In this document: positions 45,140 through 54,805 of the stretch, piece by piece
Layout: each line of letters begins with the position of its first letter
Numbering within the stretch: the stretch's first letter is position 1
Origin: Lysobacter antibioticus
GTDB taxonomy: Bacteria > Pseudomonadota > Gammaproteobacteria > Xanthomonadales > Xanthomonadaceae
Length of the DNA: 64,000 bases
Direction: 5' to 3'
Assembly (NCBI RefSeq): GCF_001442535.1
Contig: NZ_CP013141.1
Span: forward strand, 2,625,528 to 2,689,527
Notes under the pieces: generated by a model
Database searches by the model: none
Seen by the model: only the letters and a program-made list of their open reading frames with translations
What the model was told of the DNA's origin: nothing
Made by a program: the position numbers and the translations under genes

Positions 45140-45739
45140 GAGACCTCTCCTTAGTGTGAACTCGATTTCCTGTATTGCAGACCGGCGCGTCGCTCCCCTC
45201 GCCTGGATTCGCGGTCGAAACCCTCGAATCGGCCCCCGGGGCCCTACGCTTCCCCTTGCCGCCGCAGCCTTCACGGCTTGAGCTTCGAGGCGAAGACTAG
45301 CCGATGAGCCTGGGCCAGGCAAAGGCCGGCCCCTGCAAAGATTATCGCCGAGCCCTGTCGCAAGGGCCACGACGGCCCGGCTGGCAGGGGCGGATCTCCT
45401 GGCACCCCGTCGCCGGGCCGCACCGAATACCACCATCCGGCCACTCCGCGCCGGCAGCGGGCCCGATCCCGCCCAAACACCCGAAACCCGTGGGTCGGCC
45501 AGCCGGCCCGAACGCTCGCAGGCGGCGACTTATGTGGACGAATACGGCGGCTCTGGTCCGGACCGGTCAGGCCTCGCGGCCGCGGCAGGATGAATGAGGG
45601 GCGGCGCCACCGCACCGGCGGGGGCCGACGGGTCGTCGCGACGGCTCCTCGGGTAAAAACCCGGGCAACAAAAAACCCCGCCGGGGCGGGGTTCTTCGTT
45701 GGATCGTCGCATCGGTGCCGACTGCGATGATCGATGTAG
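45140..45739. other. 600-bp gap between the small secreted protein gene and the tRNA gene
   Basis: No gene is recognised. The stretch is very GC-rich, and long open frames here have no protein features. The only clear element is the terminator next to the tRNA. Confidence 0.5.
45668..45693 (-). terminator. Intrinsic terminator downstream of tRNA-Leu
   Basis: AACCCCGCC and GGCGGGGTT form a 9-bp stem with a GG loop. Read on the minus strand it ends in TTTTTTGTTG. It lies about 47 bp beyond the tRNA 3' end. Confidence 0.85.
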
Positions 45740-45824
<85 letters not shown>

Positions 45825-45856
45825 CTGCCGCAACACGTTCAGTACTGCGGGGCGCG

Positions 45857-45886
45857 TATGTTGCGTTGCGGCGGGTCGGCTGTCAA
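45857..45886 (-). promoter_or_regulatory. Probable sigma-70 promoter of tRNA-Leu
   Basis: On the minus strand, a perfect TTGACA -35 box (45881-45886) is followed after 18 bp by AACATA (45857-45862), a weak -10. A/T-rich sequence lies upstream. The predicted start would be about 25 bp before the tRNA 5' end. Confidence 0.5.
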
Positions 45887-46230
45887 CGGTTTTGTCACAA
45901 CTTATTTCAACCAGCATTTAAGGCAAGGTCGGGAAGGCCGCGCCCGAGCCATCGCGCTCGCGAGGACTGCAGCGCAAGGCCCGCGCCATCCGCGCGGCGA
46001 CGAAGTCGCTCCGCCGCGAGCCCCGGCGAACGGCGCTGAACGCTCCGCTTGCTGTGCTCCATTGCCGATGCCCGGTTCCATCCGATCCAGCCGCGTTGGG
46101 ACCGCGCAGCGGCGCTGCATGGCCGCGCCTGCGGCTTGATGCCCCCTCGCCGCCGGGCTAAGGTCCGCGAACATCCTGAACCGCGGGCGGCGCATCGTGC
46201 GTCGCCCGTTCTTGCTTTGGAGATCCACCC

Positions 46231-46668
46231 ATGAACCCGAACCACCTGCCCCATCCCTCCGGGCTACCTCCTCCGCTGACCCTGTCGCGCCTGGACTGCG
46301 ACCGGCTCGAAGCCCTGCTGGAACAGCCGATCGCCGCCGCCCTCGACACCCGCGGCCTGCGCCGCGAACTCGACCGCGCCGACCTCGTCGAACCGGCGCA
46401 GATGCCGGCCGACATCATCACCATGAATTCGGTGATCCGCTTCGTCGACGAGAGCAACGGCGAAGAACGCGAAGTCACCCTGGTGTATCCGCGCGACGCC
46501 GACGGCAGCTTCGAGCGCATCTCGATCCTGGCGCCGATCGGCACCGCCCTGCTCGGCCTGTCGGTCGGTGCCCGCATCGATTGGCCCCTGCCCGGCGGCC
46601 GCAGCGCACGACTGCGCGTGCTCGCCCTGCGCTACCAGCCCGAAGCCGCGGGCGATCTGCACCGCTGA
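46231..46668 (+). CDS. rnk: Rnk-like regulator of nucleoside diphosphate kinase
   Basis: The product is 145 residues from ATG 46231, with GGAG upstream. The N-terminal coiled segment (LSRLDCDRLEALLEQ) and the GreA/GreB-like C-terminal domain (MPADIITMNSVIRFVDE, REVTLVYPRDAD, ILAPIGTALLGLSVGARIDWPLPGG) match Rnk. The family binds RNA polymerase and competes with Gre factors. E. coli Rnk influences nucleoside diphosphate kinase levels. It stands alone between the tRNA and a REP cluster. Confidence 0.88.
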   Translation: MNPNHLPHPSGLPPPLTLSRLDCDRLEALLEQPIAAALDTRGLRRELDRADLVEPAQMPADIITMNSVIRFVDESNGEEREVTLVYPRDADGSFERISILAPIGTALLGLSVGARIDWPLPGGRSARLRVLALRYQPEAAGDLHR

Positions 46669-47026
46669 GCGGGGCCTCAGGAGCAGCGCCCACAAGGATT
46701 TGCTGCGGTCGTCCATCGTCGCTGCGATACCGCGGCAACTTGCGATCCATCGGCGGCCGGCAGGACGCCGGCCGCGAGGGCGACGGTCCTCGACAGGTTC
46801 GCGGCGATCTGAAACCCCGCGGTCGCGGCTTGCGCCGCTCCTACCCAGGAGCGGCGTCGCAAAGGGGTAGGAGCGGCGCGAGCCGCGACCGCGACACCGC
46901 AGCGACGGCGAGCTATCAACGACAGGCAGAAAAACGGCTACGTGAACGGCGGCCGTCGTTGCATACGCGGCGGCCTGAAACCACGCGGTCGCGGCTTGCG
47001 CCGCTCCTGCCCTGCACCGCGCCGGC
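46669..47026. other. Gap with REP cluster between rnk and the sensor kinase gene
   Basis: The 358-bp gap between convergent genes contains three REPs and no recognisable gene or T-tailed terminator. The REP hairpins may serve to end or protect both transcripts. Confidence 0.6.
46821..47010. repeat. Cluster of three REP palindromes
   Basis: A reverse REP (46821-46844), a forward REP (46867-46890) and a reverse REP (46987-47010, ending CCTGC instead of CCTAC). The second and third form a REPIN with a loop of about 96 bp. The first and second are tail-to-tail with a 22-bp spacer. Confidence 0.8.
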
Positions 47027-48421
47027 TCAGACGGCGCAGGACGCCGGCGCAGCGAGGCTGAAGCCCACCGTCGTCGCGCCCTCTTCGCTGTTGGCGAATA
47101 CTTCCCCGCCGTGCAGGACCGCAATCGCCTTGACGATCGACAGGCCCAGGCCGTGGTGGCGTTCGCCGCGGTGTTCGCGCGCGGCGTCGACGCGATAGAA
47201 ACGATCGAACATGCGCACCAGATGCTCGGAGGCCACCGAGGAGCCCTGGTTGCGCACCGCGACGCGGGCGCCTTCGCCGCCGTTGCCGAGCTCGACCACG
47301 ATCTCCGAGCCCGGGGTCGCGTGCTGCACGGCGTTATGCAGCAGGTTGGTCATGGCGCGGCGGAACAGCGCGGTGTCGATCCAGGCGTCGGCGGTGCCGT
47401 CGATGCGCAGGCGCATACCGGCTTCTTCCAGCAGATATTCGAGGAACTCGCCGGTCTTGGCGACTTCGTCGGCGAGCGCCACGCAGACCCGGTCCAGGGC
47501 GATATCGCCCTGGTCGGCGCGCGACAGGAACAGCATGTCGTTGACGATGCAGCGCATGCGTTCGAGTTCTTCCAGGTTCGACTGCAGCACGTCCTCGAGC
47601 TGGGCGGCTTCGCGCGGGCGCGACAGCGCTACCTGGGTCTGGCCCATCAGATTGGTCAGCGGCGTGCGCAACTCGTGGGCGACGTCGGCGTTGAACGCGT
47701 CCAGGCGCGTGTAGGCGCCTTCGAGCCGGTCGAGGGCGCCATTGAAGGCGCCGGTCAGATGGCCGAGCTCGGGCGGCAACTGCGCCGGCTGCAGACGTTG
47801 CGAAAGGTTGCTCGGGCTCAGCGCCTGCGCCTGGCTCGACAAACGCTGCAAGGGCCGCAGGCCGACCCGCGCGATCCAGTGGCCGAGCAAGGCCACCACG
47901 GCGGTGCCGACCACGCCGAGCACCACCAGCGCCAGCACGAACGAGCGCAAGGCCGACACGTAAGGCCAGGAATCGATGCCGATCCACAGCCGCACCGCCG
48001 GCCGTTCGCCATGCGCGGGAATCAATTCGTTGAGGGTGCGGTACGGCGCCGAGTGGCCGCCCAGCCACAGGCGGCCCATGCCGTGGTCGCCCTTGCGCGG
48101 CACGTCCACCTCCGGCTCGCCGCTGCCGATGCGGAAACCGGCATCGCCGCTCCAGGCCCAGATGCGGATGCTGCGATCGCTGGAGGTCAGGTTCTCGACC
48201 TTATCCTGCACCTTGTACCAACGCGCGCGATTGTCGCACATGGCGACGCTGCCGGCGACCGAACGCAGCTTGGTCTCCAGCTCGGCGCGCTGGTAACGCA
48301 CGATCTGGTTTTCCAGCACCTGGTACAGGGTGACGCCGACCAGGGTGAACACCAACAGCGCGGCAAGCGCGAACATCGCCGCCAGGCGCTGGGCGATGGA
48401 GATGTCGCTGAAAGGCCTCAT
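47027..48421 (-). CDS. Sensor histidine kinase (CusS-like)
   Basis: The product is 464 residues and overlaps the response-regulator stop by ATGA. Transmembrane helices lie near 11-34 and 159-183, with a periplasmic sensor of about 125 residues between them. The HAMP region follows, then the H-box [11 protein letters not shown] with phosphoacceptor His249, the N-box [14 protein letters not shown] and the G-box [16 protein letters not shown]. The overall pattern resembles the heavy-metal sensor group (CusS, CopS). The periplasmic part lacks the histidine-rich sites of true copper sensors, so the signal may differ. It should control the adjacent pump. Confidence 0.9.
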   Translation of the reverse strand: MRPFSDISIAQRLAAMFALAALLVFTLVGVTLYQVLENQIVRYQRAELETKLRSVAGSVAMCDNRARWYKVQDKVENLTSSDRSIRIWAWSGDAGFRIGSGEPEVDVPRKGDHGMGRLWLGGHSAPYRTLNELIPAHGERPAVRLWIGIDSWPYVSALRSFVLALVVLGVVGTAVVALLGHWIARVGLRPLQRLSSQAQALSPSNLSQRLQPAQLPPELGHLTGAFNGALDRLEGAYTRLDAFNADVAHELRTPLTNLMGQTQVALSRPREAAQLEDVLQSNLEELERMRCIVNDMLFLSRADQGDIALDRVCVALADEVAKTGEFLEYLLEEAGMRLRIDGTADAWIDTALFRRAMTNLLHNAVQHATPGSEIVVELGNGGEGARVAVRNQGSSVASEHLVRMFDRFYRVDAAREHRGERHHGLGLSIVKAIAVLHGGEVFANSEEGATTVGFSLAAPASCAV

Positions 48422-49134
48422 GCCGATGCCCGCCCCGGCGGCGACGGTCCTTCGCCCTGCTCGCCCTCGCGCGCCTCCAGCACGTAGCCCATGCCGCGCA
48501 CGGTGTGCAGCAACTTGTCGCGGAAGGGGCCGTCGATCTTGGTGCGAAGGCGCTTGATCGCGACCTCGACCACGTTGGTGTGGCTGTCGAAATTGATGTC
48601 CCAGACCTGCGCGGCAATCACCGTCTTCGACAGGATCTGGCCGCGGCGCTGCGCCAGCAGGGCCAGCAAGGCGAATTCCTTGCCGGTCAGGTCGAGGCGG
48701 CAGCCGTCGCGATGAGCGCGGCGCGCGATCAGGTTGATCGACAGATCGCCGATCTGCAGCTCGGTCGGCTCCTGCTGACGGCCGCGCCGCACCAGCGCCT
48801 GCAGGCGCGCCAACAACTCGATGAAAGAGAACGGCTTGACCAGGTAATCGTCGGCGCCGGCGCCGAGACCGTGGACGCGGTCGTCGATGCGGTCGCGCGC
48901 GGTCAGCATGATCACCGGCGTCTGCTTGCGCGTGCGCAGCTCGCGCAGCACCGCGAAGCCGTCCATGCCGGGCAGCATCACATCGAGCACGATCACGTCG
49001 TAATCGAGCTCGCGCGCCAGGTGCAGGCCGGACACTCCGTCGCGGGCGACGTCGACCGCCCAGCCCTGCTCGGCCAGGCCGTCGCGCAGGTAATCGGCGG
49101 TCTTGACTTCGTCTTCGACGATCAGCAGCTTCAT
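48418..49134 (-). CDS. OmpR-family response regulator (CusR-like)
   Basis: The product is 238 residues. The receiver domain has the acidic pair (Glu7, Asp8), phosphoacceptor Asp51 in [11 protein letters not shown] and the conserved Lys in [10 protein letters not shown]. The C-terminal winged helix has [32 protein letters not shown] and the TVRGMGYVL end. It starts 49 bp after the pump gene and its stop overlaps the kinase start, so pump and two-component system are probably one operon and autoregulated. Confidence 0.93.
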   Translation of the reverse strand: MKLLIVEDEVKTADYLRDGLAEQGWAVDVARDGVSGLHLARELDYDVIVLDVMLPGMDGFAVLRELRTRKQTPVIMLTARDRIDDRVHGLGAGADDYLVKPFSFIELLARLQALVRRGRQQEPTELQIGDLSINLIARRAHRDGCRLDLTGKEFALLALLAQRRGQILSKTVIAAQVWDINFDSHTNVVEVAIKRLRTKIDGPFRDKLLHTVRGMGYVLEAREGEQGEGPSPPGRASA

Positions 49135-49183
49135 CGCGACACCGAGCTTGCGGGCAGTACCTGGGCCGACATCGTACCGCCGC

Positions 49184-52100
49184 TCAGGCCGTCGCCGCTG
49201 CGGCCGGGTCGGCCGGCCCAGGCGAGGCCGCCTGCGCCGCCTCGCGGCGACGGCGCAGGAACAGCCGGTCCAGCGCCAGATAGATCACCGGCGTGCTGTA
49301 CAGGGTCAGGACCTGGCTGATCAACAGGCCGCCGACCACCGCCACGCCGAGCGGCTGGCGCAGCTCCGCGCCGGTGCCGAAGCCGATCATCAGCGGGATC
49401 GCGCCGAGCAAGGCCGCCAGGGTGGTCATCATGATCGGGCGGAACCGGGTCAGGCAGGCCTCGTGGATCGCCGCGGTCGGCGACAGGCCGCGCCGGCGTT
49501 GCGCATCCAGGGCGAAGTCGACCAGCAAAATGCCGTTCTTCTTGACGATGCCGATCAGCAACACGATGCCGATCAGGGCCATGATCGAGAAATCCAGGCG
49601 CCACACCCATAGCAGCAAGACCGCGCCGATGCCGGCCGACGGCAGGGTCGACAGGATCGTCAGCGGGTGGACGAAGCTCTCGTAGAGCACGCCGAGGATG
49701 ATGTAGACCGCGAGCAAGGCGGCCAGGATCAGCAACGGCTGGGTCGCCAGCGAGTCCTGGAAGGCCTGCGCCGAGCCCTGGAAATTGCCGCTGACGCTGC
49801 TCGGCACGCCGATCTCGGCGCGGGCCCGCTCGAGCGCGGCGACCGCATCGCCGAGAGCGACGCCGGTGGCGAGGTTGAAGGAGATGTTGACCGCCGGCGA
49901 CAGGCCGTTGTGGCTGATCGACAAGGGCCCGTTGCCGGGCGGCTCGACCCGCGCCACCGCCGACAGCGGCACCATCTCGCCGGTGGTGGCCGAACGCAGA
50001 TGGAAGTAAGCCAGGCTGTCGATGCTGTCGCGCATGCGCGGGTCGATTTCGAGGATCACCCGGTATTGGTTGGTCTCGGTCTGGAATTCGTTGATCTGGC
50101 GCTGGCCGTAGGCGTCGTACAGCGCGTTGTCGATATCCTGGGCGCTGAGGCCGAAACGCGCCGCGGCGGTGCGGTCGATCGCCAGACGCACGATGCTGGC
50201 GCCGATCTTCTGGTCGTTGGACACATCGCGCAGCTCCGGCAGCGCCGCCAGGCGCTGGGTCAGGCGGTCGGCCCACTGTCCCAGTTCGGCGCTGTCGGCG
50301 CCGCGCAGGGCGTACAGGTACTGAGTGCGCGAGGGCCCGGCGCCGATGTTGATGTCCTGCGCCGAACGCATGAAGATCGTGATGCCCGGCACCTGCGACA
50401 GCTTGCTGCGCATGCGGTCGATGAACTCGTCGGCGGACACGTCGCGGTCGCCGCGGTCCTTGAGCACGAACCAGAACCGGCCGTTGGACATGGTCGAGCT
50501 GCCGGCGGTGGCGCCGACCGAATGGCCCCAGCTCTGCAAGGCCGGGTCCTGCGCGGCGAGCTGCGCCAGTTGCTTGTGCTTGGCGACCATATCCTCGTAG
50601 GAAATGTCCTGCGCGGCCTCGGTGGTGGCGAACACGAAGGCGGTGTCCTGCGAGGGAAAGAAGCCTTTCGGGATCAGGGCATAGGAGGCGACCGCGATCG
50701 CCACGGTCAGGCCGAAACCGGCCAGCATCAGACGTTGATGGGCCAGCGCCCATTGCAGGCTGCGGTCGTAGCCGGCGAGCAACCGTCCCGACCAGGTGCC
50801 GGCGGCATCGGCATGGCCGGAGGACTTGCGCATGAAGCGCGAGGCCAGCATCGGCGCCAAGGTCAGCGAGGCCACGATCGAGATCAGGATCGCCACGGTC
50901 ACGGTCAGCGCGAACTCGGCGAACAGGCGCCCGACCACGCCCCCCATGAACAACAAGGGGATGAAGGCGGCGATCAGCGACACGCCGATGGTCACCACGG
51001 TGAAGCCGATCTCGCTGGCGCCCTGCAGCGCCGCCTGCAGCATCGGCATGCCGGCTTCGCGATGACGGTGAATGTTCTCGACCACGACGATGGCGTCGTC
51101 GACGACGAAACCCACCGCGATCACCAGCGCCACCAACGTGAGGTTGTTGAGAGTGAAACCCAGGGCGTACATCGCCGCGAACGTGGCCACCAGGGCCACC
51201 ACCAGCACCGCGCCGACGATCAGGGTGGCGGAAAGTTCGCGCAGGAACAGGCCCATCACCACGACCACCAGCAGCACGGTCAGGACCAGGGTCAGCTCGA
51301 CGTCGTGCAACGAAGCGCGAATGGTGCGGGTGCGGTCGTTGAAGACTTCGACCTCGACGCTCGCCGGCAGATTGGCGCGCAACCGCGGCAGCGCTTCGAG
51401 CACCGCGTCGGTGGTCTTGATGATGTTGGCGCCGGGCTGGCGAAACACCACCAGCATCACCCCGTCCTTGCCGTTCGGCCAGGCGCGCACGTAGTCGTTC
51501 TCGCCGCCGAAACTGATCCGGGCGACGTCGCCCAGGCGCACCGGCGCGCCGTTGCGGTAGGTCACCACCAGGCGCTCGTAGTCCTCGGCCTTGAACAACT
51601 GGTCGTTGGTTTCCAGGGTCGACATGCGCCGCGCGCCGACCACCGCGCCCTTGGCCTGGTTGACGCTGGCGCTCTGGGCGACGTTGCGCAGGTCCGCCAG
51701 GGTCAGGCCGATCGCGGCCAGACGCTCGGGCGCGGCCTGGATGCGCATGGCCGGCCGCACCTGGCCGGCGATGAAGACCTCCGACACGCCGTCGACCTGA
51801 CTCAGGCTGCGCGCGAAGCGGGTCTCGGCGATATCGCTGAGCTCGCTCAGCGGCATCAGCGGCGAGTGCATGCTCAGGATCAGGATCGGGCTGTCGGCGG
51901 GATTGATCTTGGTCCAGCGCGGCAGGCTCGGCATGTCGCGCGGCAGGCGCCCGGAGACGTTGTTGAGCGCCGCCTGCACTTCCTGGGCGGCGGTGTCGAT
52001 GCTCTTGTCGAGCGCGAACTGCAAGGTGATGGAGGTGCTGCCCAGGGCGCTGGTCGAGGTCATCTCGCTGATGCCCGGCACCGAGGTCAGCTGCGTCTCC

Positions 52101-52312
52101 AGCGGCGTCGCCACCGCCGAGGCCATGGTCTCGGCGCTGGCGCCGGGCAGCGAGGCATCGATGCGGATGGTCGGGAACTCGGCCTGCGGCAATGGCGCCA
52201 CCGGCAGCCGCGGCAAGGCGAACAGGCCGAGCAACAGCACCGCCGCGGTCAGCAGCGTGGTCGCGACCGGATGGCGGACGAACCAGCCGGAGATCGAAAC
52301 GCGACCGCTCAC
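49184..52312 (-). CDS. RND multidrug efflux pump inner-membrane subunit (MdtB/C-like)
   Basis: The product is 1042 residues starting at GTG 52312, overlapping the fusion-protein stop (GTGA). It has the twelve-helix RND topology with two large periplasmic loops. [17 protein letters not shown] is a typical N-terminus. [15 protein letters not shown] in the fourth helix carries the proton-relay Asp pair. [20 protein letters not shown] and APMLASRFM are as in MdtB/MdtC and hydrophobe/amphiphile pumps. It expels drugs or bile-like compounds using the proton gradient. Only one RND subunit is present here, so MdtB/MdtC-type heteromers are not expected. Confidence 0.95.
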   Translation of the reverse strand: MSGRVSISGWFVRHPVATTLLTAAVLLLGLFALPRLPVAPLPQAEFPTIRIDASLPGASAETMASAVATPLETQLTSVPGISEMTSTSALGSTSITLQFALDKSIDTAAQEVQAALNNVSGRLPRDMPSLPRWTKINPADSPILILSMHSPLMPLSELSDIAETRFARSLSQVDGVSEVFIAGQVRPAMRIQAAPERLAAIGLTLADLRNVAQSASVNQAKGAVVGARRMSTLETNDQLFKAEDYERLVVTYRNGAPVRLGDVARISFGGENDYVRAWPNGKDGVMLVVFRQPGANIIKTTDAVLEALPRLRANLPASVEVEVFNDRTRTIRASLHDVELTLVLTVLLVVVVMGLFLRELSATLIVGAVLVVALVATFAAMYALGFTLNNLTLVALVIAVGFVVDDAIVVVENIHRHREAGMPMLQAALQGASEIGFTVVTIGVSLIAAFIPLLFMGGVVGRLFAEFALTVTVAILISIVASLTLAPMLASRFMRKSSGHADAAGTWSGRLLAGYDRSLQWALAHQRLMLAGFGLTVAIAVASYALIPKGFFPSQDTAFVFATTEAAQDISYEDMVAKHKQLAQLAAQDPALQSWGHSVGATAGSSTMSNGRFWFVLKDRGDRDVSADEFIDRMRSKLSQVPGITIFMRSAQDINIGAGPSRTQYLYALRGADSAELGQWADRLTQRLAALPELRDVSNDQKIGASIVRLAIDRTAAARFGLSAQDIDNALYDAYGQRQINEFQTETNQYRVILEIDPRMRDSIDSLAYFHLRSATTGEMVPLSAVARVEPPGNGPLSISHNGLSPAVNISFNLATGVALGDAVAALERARAEIGVPSSVSGNFQGSAQAFQDSLATQPLLILAALLAVYIILGVLYESFVHPLTILSTLPSAGIGAVLLLWVWRLDFSIMALIGIVLLIGIVKKNGILLVDFALDAQRRRGLSPTAAIHEACLTRFRPIMMTTLAALLGAIPLMIGFGTGAELRQPLGVAVVGGLLISQVLTLYSTPVIYLALDRLFLRRRREAAQAASPGPADPAAAATA

Positions 52313-53508
52313 GGCGCCCCCGCCACGCGCGCCGCCACGGCGTTGCCCGGCGCGGCGCGTACGCTCGGCGCGGTCGGCGCCACGGTCATGCCGGGCTTGA
52401 GTCGCGACTGGCCGTCGCGCACCACCACGTCGCCGGCCTGCAGGCCGCTGACCACGGCGAGTTTGTCGTCCTGGTACTCGATCCGCACCGGCACCAGCGC
52501 GACCTTGTTGCCGGCCTCGACGCGGTAGACGAAGCTGTCGTCGGCGCCGCGTTGCACCGCTTCGCTCGCGACCACGGTCGCGGCCGCGCTGGTGCCGGTG
52601 CGCACGCGCACGCTGACCAGTTGCCCGGGCCACAGGCGGTCCTGCGAATTCTTGAACACCGCGCGGATGCGCACCGTGCCGGTGGCGTCGTCGATCTGGT
52701 TGTCGATCACGCTCAACTCGCCTTGCGCCAACACCAGGCCGGCGTCGCGGTCGAGCGCCTGCACCTCGACCGCGCCGGCGGCCTGGGCCTGGCGCAGGCC
52801 CGGCAACTGGTCCTGCGGCAGGGTGAACATCACCGAGATCGGATCGACCTGCTGCACCGTGACCAGGCCGTCGTCGTCGCCGGCGCGCACGACATTGCCC
52901 GGATCGACGCGGCGCAGGCCGACGCGGCCGTCGATCGGCGACAAGATGCGGGTATGCGACAACTGCACGCGAGTAGCGTCGATCGCCGCCTGGTTGGCCT
53001 GCGCGGTGGCCTGCAACTGCTGCACCGAGGCGGCCTGCTGCTCCAGCATCTGGCGCGCGATCAACTGGCTGCCGGACAACTGGCGGAACCGGTCGAGGTC
53101 GGATTTCGCCGCGCGCAACTGCGCCGCATCGCGCGCCAGCGCGGCCTGGGCGCCGTCGAGATTCGCGGCGATGCTGCGGTCGTCGATGCGCGCGAGCAAC
53201 TGCCCGCGCTTGACCTGCTGGCCTTCGCGGAACAGCACCTGGGTCAGCACGCCATCGACCTGCGGGCGCAGCACCGTGCTCTGCAGGGAGGTCACCGTGC
53301 CGATGGTCTCCTGCCAATGCGGCACGTCGCGGCGCTCGACCCGCATCGTCGTCACCGGTACCGGCGGCGGTGGCGCCGGCGGCGGCGCGCCGCGGCTGCC
53401 GAAAGCGCCCCAGACCAGCCCTCCGGCGACCACCGCGAGCGATGCGGCAGCGGCGAAAACGGTCTTGCGGGCGCGGGGCGAAAGCGTGGAGACGGGCGTG
53501 GGCGACAT
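52309..53508 (-). CDS. RND efflux membrane fusion protein (MdtA-like)
   Basis: The product is 399 residues. A short cytoplasmic start and hydrophobic anchor (AAAASLAVVAGGLVWGA, about 20-37) precede a Pro-rich linker and the lipoyl, hairpin and beta-barrel domains. The latter begin QETIGTVTSLQSTVLRPQVD and include LSHTRILSPIDGRVGLRRVD and DDATGTVRIRAVF. It links the pump to an outer-membrane channel. It is the first gene of the operon, and the region upstream has a candidate regulator box. Confidence 0.93.
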   Translation of the reverse strand: MSPTPVSTLSPRARKTVFAAAASLAVVAGGLVWGAFGSRGAPPPAPPPPVPVTTMRVERRDVPHWQETIGTVTSLQSTVLRPQVDGVLTQVLFREGQQVKRGQLLARIDDRSIAANLDGAQAALARDAAQLRAAKSDLDRFRQLSGSQLIARQMLEQQAASVQQLQATAQANQAAIDATRVQLSHTRILSPIDGRVGLRRVDPGNVVRAGDDDGLVTVQQVDPISVMFTLPQDQLPGLRQAQAAGAVEVQALDRDAGLVLAQGELSVIDNQIDDATGTVRIRAVFKNSQDRLWPGQLVSVRVRTGTSAAATVVASEAVQRGADDSFVYRVEAGNKVALVPVRIEYQDDKLAVVSGLQAGDVVVRDGQSRLKPGMTVAPTAPSVRAAPGNAVAARVAGAP

Positions 53509-53809
53509 GGCGGCATCCGTGGCGGGTCGATGGAGCGGCGCGCCGGAGCGCGCCGCGACGGCCCGCGAGGGGAGGAAAGCAGACCGTGCGACGACTCTAG
53601 GCGGCGGCCACGGACAGCAAGCTGTCGCTTGGCTGACAAATTCGTAAGCTGCGCCGGTTATCGCCGGCCACTTTCATATCAGCCTGCTCGACGACAGTGC
53701 CTATCGGCATGGTCGTGTCGACCGGCCGCCGTCAGCGACGGCACGCAAGGCGCGATGCCGCACCGCCAGCACCCGCGCACTTAAGCGAGGCGTGGTCAGC
53801 GAGCTTCGT
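53509..53809. promoter_or_regulatory. Upstream region of the efflux operon with a candidate regulator box
   Basis: TGACAAATTCGTAA (53634-53647) is an imperfect inverted repeat that matches most of the TGACAA-N2-TTGTCA pattern bound by CusR-type regulators. It lies about 125 bp before the fusion-protein ATG. No other element is clear, and no gene is present in this 301-bp gap. Confidence 0.45.
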
Positions 53810-54634
53810 TCAGCGCGGCTTGGCCGCGCGCGGCGCCGGCGGCACCAGTTCGATCTCGAACAGATCCGGCCACAGCTTGCCGGTCACGAACAGACGCTTG
53901 CGCGCGCCGTCGTAGGCGATGCCGTTAAGCACGTCGGCACCGCGGGTGCGGGTGCCATGGCGCGCGAGCAGGCCGCCCAGGTCGATGCGGCCGACGACCT
54001 GTCCGCTGTTCGGGTCGATGCGGACGATGCTGTCGGTCATCCAGACGTTGGCGAACAGCTCGCCGTCGACCCATTCCAGTTCGTTGAGCTGCGGCACCGG
54101 CTTGCCGTTGAAGGTCACCCGGATGCGCGAGCGCTCGCGCAACGACTTCGGGTCGAGCAAGCGGATCTGCGCGGTGCCGTCGCTCATATAGATCGTGTCG
54201 GCCGAACGCGCTAGGCCCCAGCCCTCGCCCGGATAGGCGAAGTTGCCGGTCACGGCGAGCCCCGGCAGCTTGACGATGTAACCGGTCTGCGTGGTCCAGG
54301 TCAGCACCAGCAATTGCTGACCGCGGTCGGTCAGGCCTTCGCCGAACACCGAGGCCGGCAGATCGGTCTTCTCCAGCACCTTGCCGTCGGCCAGGCGGAC
54401 CTTGCGCACCGACGAGCGCCCGTACATGCCGGTGCTCTCGTACAGGAAACCGTCCTTGAAGATCAAGCCCTGGGTGAATGCGCCGGCATCGTGCGGATAG
54501 CGCGCGACCACCCGGTACGAATACACCGGCACTTCGCGCCCCGGCGCCTGGGCCGTCGCCACCGGCAGCACACTCGCCCCGATCAGGGCCAGGCAGGGGA
54601 TCAGCGAGGCGGGAAGGCGTGCGCGCAAGGGCAT
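53810..54634 (-). CDS. Glutaminyl-peptide cyclotransferase, plant/bacterial beta-propeller type
   Basis: The product is 274 residues. ATG 54634 gives a signal peptide (LPASLIPCLALIGASVLPVATA). The longer frame upstream is not protein-like. VVARYPHDAGAFTQGLIF, LYESTGMYGRSSVRKV, YPGEGWGLA, PQLNELEWVDGELFANVW and ARKRLFVTGKLWPDLFEI are characteristic of the five-bladed propeller family known from papaya and Xanthomonas. It converts N-terminal glutamine of exported proteins to pyroglutamate, which protects them. It is divergent from parC across 171 bp. Confidence 0.93.
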   Translation of the reverse strand: MPLRARLPASLIPCLALIGASVLPVATAQAPGREVPVYSYRVVARYPHDAGAFTQGLIFKDGFLYESTGMYGRSSVRKVRLADGKVLEKTDLPASVFGEGLTDRGQQLLVLTWTTQTGYIVKLPGLAVTGNFAYPGEGWGLARSADTIYMSDGTAQIRLLDPKSLRERSRIRVTFNGKPVPQLNELEWVDGELFANVWMTDSIVRIDPNSGQVVGRIDLGGLLARHGTRTRGADVLNGIAYDGARKRLFVTGKLWPDLFEIELVPPAPRAAKPR

Positions 54635-54805
54635 GGCAGTCTCAACGTGGGCGATCGCGGATGCCGAGAATACCGCCTCGCGCCCAAACCGGCTGCCGCA
54701 GGGCGCCCGCGCGGGTCCACGCCCCGTCCACGACGCCCCGTCCACATCAGCCCAGCCGTCCCCGGTTAGAATCCCGGCTCAGCCCTACCCCGCCTCAAAG
54801 GTTCC

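Noticed and set aside
45271..45615. Open frame upstream of the tRNA gene
   Set aside because: Composition is dominated by Pro, Arg and Gly in a very GC-rich stretch. No ribosome-binding site or motif is seen.
49131..50753. Second open frame overlapping the 3' end of the pump gene
   Set aside because: It is a shifted reading of the RND gene without a start signal or family motif.
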